DNA from: Streptomyces aureus
GTDB taxonomy: Bacteria; Actinomycetota; Actinomycetes; Streptomycetales; Streptomycetaceae
Assembly: GCF_000725495.1 (NCBI RefSeq)
Contig: NZ_JNZD01000024.1
Location: 1-64,000 of the forward strand
DNA length: 64,000 nt
Reading direction: 5' to 3'
The notes under the pieces were generated by a model. That model did no database searches. It had not been told where the DNA came from and worked only from the letters and a program-made list of their open reading frames with translations. Positions 33,545-40,059 of the stretch are shown in pieces. Made by a program: the position numbers and the translations under genes. Each line of letters opens with the position of its first letter. The first letter of the stretch is position 1.

Positions 33545-34639
33545 CTAGGCGAACCGGAGCCCGGCCCGACCGGCCGTCTCGATCACGTCCGCGACCACGC
33601 AGCTGACGTTGTCCGGCCCGCCGGCGTCGTTCGCGGCGGCGACCAGGGAGCGGACGGCCGCGTCGGGGTCGGGGGCGGCGGCGAGGAGCCGCTCGATCCC
33701 CTCGTCGGGCACGACGGTGGACAGACCGTCCGAGCAGAGCAGATAGCGGTCGCCCGGCCGCACGTCGTGCAGCCGCAGATCCGCCACCGGGGCGGCGGTA
33801 CCCAGCGCCTTGAGCAGCAGGGAGCGCTGCGGATGCGTCGCCGCCTCCTCGGGGGTCAGACGCCCCTCGTCGATCATCGACTGGACCACCGTGTGGTCGT
33901 GGGTGATCCGGAACAGCCCGCCCTCGCGGAGCACATAGGCCCGCGAGTCCCCGATGTGGACGAGCGCGAGCTGCGAGCCCGTCCACACCAGGGCGGTGAG
34001 CGTGCTGCCGGTCGCGTCCACCCCCGCCGTGCCGGGGTCCTGTGCCAGGTCCAGCACGGCCCGTGCCGCGCCGTCCACGGCGTCCTCCAGCAGGTTCAGG
34101 ACGCCCCCGGCCGGCAGCGGCTCGTCGTCCAGGAAGGCGAGCGCCCCCACCGCCGCCGTGCTCGCGGGCGCCCCGCCCGGCCCGCAGCCGTCGGCGACGG
34201 CGAGGACACGGGCCCCCGCGTGGACGCTGTCCTGGTTCGCCGCACGGACCAGACCGGTGTCGGACAGGGCGGAATAACGGAGTTCCAGCATGCGGGTGTC
34301 CTTCTCTCGGGACGGTGACAGATGGTCCACGAGGAACGCGGCCAGATCACGGCGGGCGGCCGTCTCGGCCTCGACCCCGGCCCAGTACGCGCCGATCTCC
34401 CGCGCGGCCGGGCCCGGTTCCAGGGCGCACACCTGCCGGATCCGGGCGAGCGGCATGCCGAGCCGCCGCAGCCACGCCACCAGCCGGGCCTGCTCGAGCT
34501 GGCCGGCCGCGTAGTAGCGGTATCCGGTGTCGGGGTCCACCCGGGCGGGACGCAGCAGGTCCAGCTCGTCGTAGAGCCGCAGCGCCTTGGGCGACAGCCG
34601 GGAGGCCTTCGCGAAGGCCCCGATCGTCAGCATGTCCAC
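33545..34639 (-). CDS. MerR-type HTH fused to PP2C Ser/Thr phosphatase
   Basis: 364 aa, ATG at 34639. Residues 1-105 are a MerR DNA-binding domain with dimerisation helix (LTIGAFAKASRLSPKALRLYDE, DPDTGYRYY). Residues 117-360 are a complete PPM phosphatase: RAANQDSVHAG, AVADGCGPGG, GSTLTALV, IGDSRAYVLREGG, LLCSDGLSTVV and GGPDNVSCVVAD, with all metal-binding Asp residues present. The domain that normally senses a ligand in MerR proteins is replaced by an enzyme. It could tie dephosphorylation of a Ser/Thr-kinase substrate to transcription. Related fusions occur in other streptomycetes as far as I recall. Divergent from the ATP-grasp gene. Confidence 0.88.
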   Translation of the reverse strand: MDMLTIGAFAKASRLSPKALRLYDELDLLRPARVDPDTGYRYYAAGQLEQARLVAWLRRLGMPLARIRQVCALEPGPAAREIGAYWAGVEAETAARRDLAAFLVDHLSPSREKDTRMLELRYSALSDTGLVRAANQDSVHAGARVLAVADGCGPGGAPASTAAVGALAFLDDEPLPAGGVLNLLEDAVDGAARAVLDLAQDPGTAGVDATGSTLTALVWTGSQLALVHIGDSRAYVLREGGLFRITHDHTVVQSMIDEGRLTPEEAATHPQRSLLLKALGTAAPVADLRLHDVRPGDRYLLCSDGLSTVVPDEGIERLLAAAPDPDAAVRSLVAAANDAGGPDNVSCVVADVIETAGRAGLRFA

Positions 34640-34874
34640 ACGTCCACCCTGTAGTTCTCCCGACCAGGCTGCACCCGCTCCTGGTTCCCGTTCCTCGTCG
34701 TGTCCTCGATGCTGGGCCCTGCCCCTCGGTGAAGGTCAAGAGCGGCCCCCGCCGGGCAGCGCCTCCCGGTTGTTAGCCTGCGGCGGGCTGTCCGGCGACG
34801 GCGCACCAGCGGGGTGCGTCCGGGGCCGGACCCCCGGTGCCGCGCGCCGGCGCCGTACGAGGAGGGAGTCCGTC

Positions 34875-35747
34875 GTGGCCCGTATCGCGCTCGTCACCTA
34901 CGACCCGGGCGAGGAGCCCGGCGCGGACCGGGACCTGCCGGTGCTGAGGAAGGCCCTGGAGACCGCCGGGGCCTTCGCCGAGATCGTGCACTGGGACGAT
35001 CCCGGGGCCGACTGGGCAGGCTACGACCTCGCGCTGATCCGGTCGACCTGGGACTACAGCCTGCGCGTGGCGGAGTTCGTGGCGTGGGCCGAGCGCTGCG
35101 CGGAGCTCACCCGGCTGATGAATCCGGCGCCGGTCGTGCGCTGGAACACGGACAAGCGCTACCTCGGCGACCTGGCGGACGCGGGGGTGCCGGTCGTACC
35201 GACCCGGTATCTCGCGCCGGGGGACCCGGTCGAACTGCCCGGCGAGCACGAGTTCGTGGTGAAGCCCACCGCGGGCGCCGGGGCGCGGTACGCCGCGCGG
35301 TACACGCAGGGGGAGCGGGAGACGGCACTGCGGCAGCTCGCGCGGATGCACGCCGAGGGACTGACCGCGATGGTCCAGCCGTATGTGACGGCCGTCGACA
35401 CCCGGGGCGAGCGGGCGCTCCAGTTCTTCGGCGGCCGGCTGCTGCACGCCAGCCGCAAGGGGGCCGTCCTGGAGCCCGGAACGCCCTACGACGGGGACAA
35501 GACGCCCCACCCGCGGCTGGAGGTCTGGGAGCCGTCCGCGGCCGAACTGGCCGTGGCGGAGAAGGCGCTGGCCGCCGTCCCGGGCGGCGCGGAGCAGGTG
35601 CTCTACGCCCGGGTCGACCTGGTCGACGGCGACGACGGGCCCCGGGTGATGGAGCTGGAGCTGGTCGAGCCGAACCTGTTCCTGTGGCTCCACCCGGCAT
35701 CGCTCCCGGCCGTCGTGAACCGGATCATCGAGGCGGCCGACGACTGA
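34875..35747 (+). CDS. ATP-grasp domain protein
   Basis: 290 aa, GTG at 34875 with AGGAGGG 8-15 nt upstream. An N-terminal pre-ATP-grasp domain (RIALVTYDPGEEPGADRDL) and ATP-grasp core (RWNTDKRYLGDL, EFVVKPTAGAGARYAARY, YARVDLVDGDDGPRVMELELVEP). The last motif supplies the Mg-binding Glu/Asn-type residues of glutathione-synthetase-like ligases. It resembles the family annotated as RimK-like or Cyc-type ligases of unknown substrate. Monocistronic; a hairpin at 35748-35779 follows. Confidence 0.82.
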   Translation: MARIALVTYDPGEEPGADRDLPVLRKALETAGAFAEIVHWDDPGADWAGYDLALIRSTWDYSLRVAEFVAWAERCAELTRLMNPAPVVRWNTDKRYLGDLADAGVPVVPTRYLAPGDPVELPGEHEFVVKPTAGAGARYAARYTQGERETALRQLARMHAEGLTAMVQPYVTAVDTRGERALQFFGGRLLHASRKGAVLEPGTPYDGDKTPHPRLEVWEPSAAELAVAEKALAAVPGGAEQVLYARVDLVDGDDGPRVMELELVEPNLFLWLHPASLPAVVNRIIEAADD

Positions 35748-35779
35748 GGTAGCCGCACGTGGTGCCGAGGTCGGCTACC
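35748..35779. terminator. Hairpin between convergent genes
   Basis: 8-bp stem (ggtagccg with cggctacc) and a 16-nt loop directly after the ATP-grasp stop; probably serves the plus-strand gene. Confidence 0.55.
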
Positions 35780-35801
35780 GGCCGGGGCCCGGGCGTGTTC
35801 G

Positions 35802-36431
35802 TCACCGGCCGGGGCCCTCGGCCTGGTCGGTCACGGGTCCCTTCACGCCGACCCGTTGCAGCAGCCCCCAGGTGAACTCCGCCGCGCACGCGTGGGGGAC
35901 GCCCGCCGCGTCCGGTGCCGTGAACGCCAGGCCCCAACGGGTCGGGGCCGTGCCCTCCAGGGGCCGGGCGGGGGCGAAGGCGCGGGCGGTCTCGTCGACC
36001 GTGCAGGACCAGGGGACCAGGTCCTCCAGCGTCTCCAGCACGGGCGCGGCGGCCCCCGGGGCCCGTACGAGCCACTCGTTCCAGACGACGCCGTTCGGGG
36101 CGAGCAGGACCTCGAAGCGCAGACCGGGCCACAGCGGCACCGGCCATCGCAGCGCCTCGCAGGTCAGATCGCCGATCCGGCGCTCGCTCGCCGACTCGGG
36201 GGCGCCGAGGACCGAGCGGTAGCGCGAGGCGGCGGAGCGTGCGCGCGGGGAGTGCAGCATCGCCTGCCAGCGCCGGTTCGCCTCGCGCATGTCCGCGACC
36301 GACACCCCCAGTCCGTGCCGGGCGTCCTCGACCAGGCCCGGGTTGTGGTCGGCCATGCGGCGCAGCAGCACCAGCTGGAAGTCGAGCGGGGTGAACGGGG
36401 CGGCGGGGCGTTTGGCCGGCATGGGGTCCAT
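35802..36431 (-). CDS. Conserved hypothetical protein
   Basis: 209 aa from the ATG at 36431 (MDPMPAKRPAAPF); an ATG three codons later is equally possible. Upstream in frame is repeat sequence. Soluble; the N-terminal 70 residues are helical and basic (LLRRMADHNPGLVEDARHGLGV) and the rest is mixed, with Trp-rich stretches (ALRWPVPLWPGLRFEVLLAP). I recognise no family. It is convergent with the ATP-grasp gene and divergent from the IclR gene. Confidence 0.7.
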   Translation of the reverse strand: MDPMPAKRPAAPFTPLDFQLVLLRRMADHNPGLVEDARHGLGVSVADMREANRRWQAMLHSPRARSAASRYRSVLGAPESASERRIGDLTCEALRWPVPLWPGLRFEVLLAPNGVVWNEWLVRAPGAAAPVLETLEDLVPWSCTVDETARAFAPARPLEGTAPTRWGLAFTAPDAAGVPHACAAEFTWGLLQRVGVKGPVTDQAEGPGR

Positions 36432-36439
36432 GGTCGCGC

Positions 36440-36622
36440 ACGGGGCCCTCGCCGGGCGGGCGGAAGGGAGGACGGGCGGACGGACCGACCGGCGGGTGGG
36501 TGGACCGGCGGGCGTCGGCCGTCGGCGCTTCCGGAGCCGCGGGCGGACCGGCGGGCGTCGGCCGGCGGTGCCTCCGGAGCCGCGGGCGGCGGTGCCTCCG
36601 GAGCCGTGAGGGCCGTCTCGGC
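36440..36622. repeat. 43-bp direct repeats in an IclR-upstream gap
   Basis: Two 43-bp units (36502-36544 and 36545-36587, opening ggaccggcgggcgtcggcc and ending tccggagccgcgggc) plus a partial third copy ending near 36610. They lie in the 362-bp gap between the hypothetical gene and the IclR gene. Confidence 0.65.
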
Positions 36623-36708
36623 GGTCCGGCATGAGGCGTTCGTCCCCTCCTGGGCGCGGCCCGGCGTACGGCGACGCGGAGGTCGGTCGGCACGGGCCCC
36701 GCAAACCA

Positions 36709-36737
36709 TTGCCCGCCCCAGGGCGAATGACTAGCCT
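36709..36737 (+). promoter_or_regulatory. Promoter of the IclR-lactonase operon
   Basis: -35 TTGCCC (36709-36714), 17-bp spacer, -10 TAGCCT (36732-36737). The start site would be near 36744, about 15 bp before the palindromic operator. Confidence 0.55.
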
Positions 36738-36758
36738 GTGTTCGTCATCCCGATCGTC

Positions 36759-36775
36759 TGTTGAAATTTCGAACA
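36759..36775. promoter_or_regulatory. IclR operator, autoregulatory site
   Basis: TGTTGAAATTTCGAACA is an 18-bp palindrome (TGTTCGAAATTTCGAACA) with one base missing in the left arm. It lies between the predicted promoter and the IclR start. The same motif precedes the dehydratase operon (54901) and the U32-like gene (52612). Confidence 0.7.
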
Positions 36776-36793
36776 AAAGGGAGGGGGCCGGCT

Positions 36794-37567
36794 GTGGGAC
36801 GCCTCGTACCTGCCGTGACCCGGGCTCTGGACATACTGGAGCTCTTTCTCGACGGGGACGGGACTCTCTCCGCCCCCGACATCGTGCGCAGGCTCCAGCT
36901 CCCGCGCACGACCGTGCACGAACTGGTGACCACGCTCGCCGCCCGGTCGTACATCGTGCAGGTGCCCGGCCAGCCGGGACGCTACCGGCTCGGCGTGCGC
37001 CCGTACCAGCTCGGCAGCCGCTACGCCGAGCAGCTCGACCTCGCCGCCGAGGGCCAGCAGGTCGCCCGTTCCGTCGCCGAGACCTGCGACGAGACCGTGC
37101 ACGTGGCGATCCTCGAGGGCACCGACGTCATCTACATCGCGAAGGTCGACTCCACGCACGCCGTGCGCATGGTGTCGGCGGCCGGCCGGCGCCTGCCCGC
37201 GCACTGCACCTCCGTGGGCAAGATGCTGCTCGCCTCCCTCTCCGAGCCGGAGCTGACCTCGCGCGTCCCGGACGACGCCGAGCTCTCGGCGATGACCCCC
37301 AACAGCATCACCGACCCGGCCGCCCTGCGCGAGGCCCTCGCCGAGATCCGCCGTCGCGGGATCGCCGTCGAGAGCCGTGAGTCCAACCCGGACGTCAGCT
37401 GTGTCGCGGCCCCCGTCCGCGACCGTGCCGGACAGGTCGTCGCCGCGCTGTCGATCTCCGTGCCGATGATCCGCTGGAGCGACGAGCGCCGCGGCGAGCT
37501 GGAGCAGCTCGCGGTGAAGGGCGCCGCGGAGCTGTCCGAGCGGCTCGGCCACCGGAACGCGCGGTGA
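36794..37567 (+). CDS. IclR-family transcriptional regulator
   Basis: 257 aa from the GTG at 36794 (GGGAGG 8 nt upstream). A winged HTH at residues 1-65 (LVPAVTRALDILELFLDGD, VRRLQLPRTTVHELVTTLA) and an IclR ligand-binding domain at 75-250 (DETVHVAILEGTDVIYIAKVDS, LPAHCTSVGKMLLASL, IAVESRESNPDVSCVAAPV). It stands first in an operon with the lactonase (4-nt overlap) and probably abfA. Its own leader carries the palindrome, so it is very likely autoregulated and controls the dehydratase genes at 52.7-54.9 kb. The ligand is probably a sugar lactone, aldonate or a keto-deoxy intermediate (inference). Confidence 0.92.
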   Translation: MGRLVPAVTRALDILELFLDGDGTLSAPDIVRRLQLPRTTVHELVTTLAARSYIVQVPGQPGRYRLGVRPYQLGSRYAEQLDLAAEGQQVARSVAETCDETVHVAILEGTDVIYIAKVDSTHAVRMVSAAGRRLPAHCTSVGKMLLASLSEPELTSRVPDDAELSAMTPNSITDPAALREALAEIRRRGIAVESRESNPDVSCVAAPVRDRAGQVVAALSISVPMIRWSDERRGELEQLAVKGAAELSERLGHRNAR

Positions 37568-38457
37568 GCGCCGTCGAGGTCGCGGCCCCCGCGCACGCGG
37601 CGCTCGGCGAGGGCCCCACCTGGGACGCCCGGGCCGGGCGGCTCCTGTGGGTCGACATCCTCGGCTCCCGGATCCACACCTACGACCCCGTCTCCGGCCG
37701 CCGCACGGTGACGGCCACCGAGCAGCACGTGGGCGCGGTCAAGCCACGCGTCGGCGGCGGACTGGTCGTCAACCTCCGTGACGGCGTGGGCCTCTACGGA
37801 CCGGCCGGGTCCGAGGGGTCTCCCGAGGGAGAGGCGGCCGCGTCCGCGCCCGCCGCCGGTCCGTTCCGCTGGCTGCACCGGGAGCCCGTACCGGGCCGGC
37901 GCGCCAACGACGCGGCCGTCGCGCCCGACGGCTCGCTGTGGTGCGGCACCATGCGCTACGACGAGACACCGGGCGGGGGCACGCTGTCGCGGATCGCCCC
38001 CGACGGCACGGTCCGGGTGCTCCTCGACGACGTGAGCGTCAGCAACGGCACGGGCTGGAGCCCCGACGGACGCCGGGTCTACTACATCGACTCGCCGACC
38101 CGACGCGTCGACGTGTTCGACGTCGGTGACGACGGCCTGCCCGTCGCCAGGCGCCCGTTCGCCACCGTGGAGAACGGTTTCCCCGACGGTCTGACGGTGG
38201 ACGCCGAGGGCGGCGTCTGGGTGGCGCTCTGGGACGGCGGAGCGGTCCACCGCTACACGCCGGACGGCGCCCTGGACCGGGTGCTCGAACTGCCCGTCCG
38301 CCGCCCCACCGCCTGCGCGTTCGGCGGCGCCGGCCTCACCGACCTGTACATCACCACCGCCCGTACGGGCCTGTCGGCACCGCACCCGATGTCCGGCTCC
38401 CTGCTCGTCGTCCCGGACGCGGGCAAGGGCCTGGCGCAGCCGGAGTTCGCCGGATAG
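37564..38457 (+). CDS. SMP-30/gluconolactonase-family sugar lactonase
   Basis: 297 aa; GTG start overlaps the IclR stop by GTGA, so the two are co-translated. A six-bladed propeller of the SMP-30/LRE family: GEGPTWDARAGRLLWVDI (metal Glu), RANDAAVAPDGSLWCGTM (Asn ligand), NGTGWSPDGRRVYYIDS and FPDGLTVDAEGGVWVALWDG (Asp). It should open aldonolactones such as L-arabino- or D-galactono-lactone. This is the second step of oxidative (Weimberg or De Ley-Doudoroff type) pentose/hexose pathways, matching the dehydratase under the same operator. Confidence 0.9.
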   Translation: MSAVEVAAPAHAALGEGPTWDARAGRLLWVDILGSRIHTYDPVSGRRTVTATEQHVGAVKPRVGGGLVVNLRDGVGLYGPAGSEGSPEGEAAASAPAAGPFRWLHREPVPGRRANDAAVAPDGSLWCGTMRYDETPGGGTLSRIAPDGTVRVLLDDVSVSNGTGWSPDGRRVYYIDSPTRRVDVFDVGDDGLPVARRPFATVENGFPDGLTVDAEGGVWVALWDGGAVHRYTPDGALDRVLELPVRRPTACAFGGAGLTDLYITTARTGLSAPHPMSGSLLVVPDAGKGLAQPEFAG

Positions 38458-38517
38458 CGGGGGCGCGTGGCAGGTCCGGCCCGGTCGACGTCCCACCCGG
38501 CACTGCGAAAGGACACC

Positions 38518-40020
38518 ATGCGCACAGCACGCTTCGTCCTCGACCCCGCCTTCACCGTCGGGGAGGTCGACCCCCGTCTCTTCGGTTCCTTCGTCGAGCA
38601 CCTCGGCCGCTGCGTCTACACCGGCGTCTTCGAGCCGGGCCACCCCTCCGCCGACGCGGAGGGGCTGCGCACCGACGTGCTGGACCTCGTCCGTGAACTC
38701 GGTGTCACGGCCGTGCGCTACCCCGGCGGCAACTTCGTCTCCGGATACGCCTGGGAGGACTCGGTGGGCCCCGCCGAGGAACGGCCCCGCAGGCTGGACC
38801 CCGCCTGGCGCTCCACCGAGACCAACCGCTTCGGGCTCGCCGAGTTCATCGGCTTCGTACGCAGGATCGGCCCGGGGGCCGAGCCCATGATGGCCGTCAA
38901 CCTCGGCACGCGCGGGGTCGCCGAGGCCCTGGCCCTCCAGGAGTACGCCAACCACCCTTTCGGCACCGCCCGTTCCGACCTGCGGATCGCGCACGGCGAC
39001 AAGGACCCCTTCGGCATCCGGCTGTGGTGCCTCGGCAACGAGATGGACGGCCCCTGGCAGACCGGCCACAAGACCGCCGAGGAGTACGGCCGGCTCGCCG
39101 CCGAGACCGCCCGCGCGATGCGGCAGATCGAGCCCGGCCTCGAACTCGTGGCCTGCGGCTCCTCCGGGCAGGGCATGGCGACCTTCGCCGCGTGGGAGGC
39201 GACGGTCCTGGAGCACACCTACGACCTGGTCGACCACATCTCGCTGCACGCCTACTACGAGGAGACCGACGGCGACCGGGACTCGTTCCTCGCCTCCGCC
39301 GTCGACATGGAGTCGTTCATCGAGAACGTGGTCGCGACCTGTGACCACGTGGGCGCCCGGCTGAAGTCCCCGAAGAGGATCAGCCTCTCCTTCGACGAGT
39401 GGAACGTCTGGTACCAGCGCCGGCCCAACCCCCACCCGGTCGAGGACTGGCAGGAGGCCCCCCGGCTGCTGGAGGACGTCTACACCGTCACGGACGCGGT
39501 CGTCCTCGGCTCGCTCCTCATCGCGCTGCTGCGGCACGCGGACCGGGTGGCCGTCGCCTGCCTCGCCCAGCTCGTCAACGTCATCGCGCCCATCATGACC
39601 GAACCGGGCGGCCCGGCCTGGCGGCAGACGACGTTCCACCCCTTCGCCCAGACCTCCCGGTACGGACGCGGGTACGTCCTCGACGTCCGGGTGGACTCGC
39701 CGGCGTACACGACGGGCAGGTACGGCGAGGCGGACCTGCTGCACGCCACCGCGGTGCGCGCCGAGGACGGCTCGGTGACCGTCTTCGCCGTCAACCGCAG
39801 CCGGACCGAGGCCCTGCCGCTGGAGGTCGCCCTCGGGCGGACGGGCCTGACGCGGGTCGTCGGGCACAGCGCGCTCGCCGACGCCGACCCGGACGCGGTC
39901 AACAGCCGGGACGATCCGGAGCGGGTCACCCCGCACCCGGTCGAGGGGACCACGCTCCGGGACGGCACGCTCGGCGCCGTCCTGGAGCCGCTGTCCTGGA
40001 ACATGATCCGGCTGGCGTAG
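38518..40020 (+). CDS. abfA: GH51 alpha-L-arabinofuranosidase
   Basis: 500 aa, ATG at 38518 after GAAAGGA. A (beta/alpha)8 barrel with acid/base Glu175 in WCLGNEMDGPW and nucleophile Glu294 in SFDEWNVWY, plus the C-terminal jelly-roll. No signal peptide is visible, so it is cytoplasmic, as usual for GH51, and acts on imported arabino-oligosaccharides. It follows the lactonase by 60 bp in the same direction and is probably in the IclR operon. The symbol abfA follows common usage; orthology was not tested. Confidence 0.93.
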   Translation: MRTARFVLDPAFTVGEVDPRLFGSFVEHLGRCVYTGVFEPGHPSADAEGLRTDVLDLVRELGVTAVRYPGGNFVSGYAWEDSVGPAEERPRRLDPAWRSTETNRFGLAEFIGFVRRIGPGAEPMMAVNLGTRGVAEALALQEYANHPFGTARSDLRIAHGDKDPFGIRLWCLGNEMDGPWQTGHKTAEEYGRLAAETARAMRQIEPGLELVACGSSGQGMATFAAWEATVLEHTYDLVDHISLHAYYEETDGDRDSFLASAVDMESFIENVVATCDHVGARLKSPKRISLSFDEWNVWYQRRPNPHPVEDWQEAPRLLEDVYTVTDAVVLGSLLIALLRHADRVAVACLAQLVNVIAPIMTEPGGPAWRQTTFHPFAQTSRYGRGYVLDVRVDSPAYTTGRYGEADLLHATAVRAEDGSVTVFAVNRSRTEALPLEVALGRTGLTRVVGHSALADADPDAVNSRDDPERVTPHPVEGTTLRDGTLGAVLEPLSWNMIRLA

Positions 40021-40059
40021 GCCCGGACCGTCCCGCTCCCCGGGTGAAGGGGACACGAC

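Noticed and set aside
37132..40056. A 974-codon minus-strand open frame opposite the lactonase and arabinofuranosidase genes
   Set aside because: Low-complexity shadow frame, antisense to genes with intact catalytic motifs.
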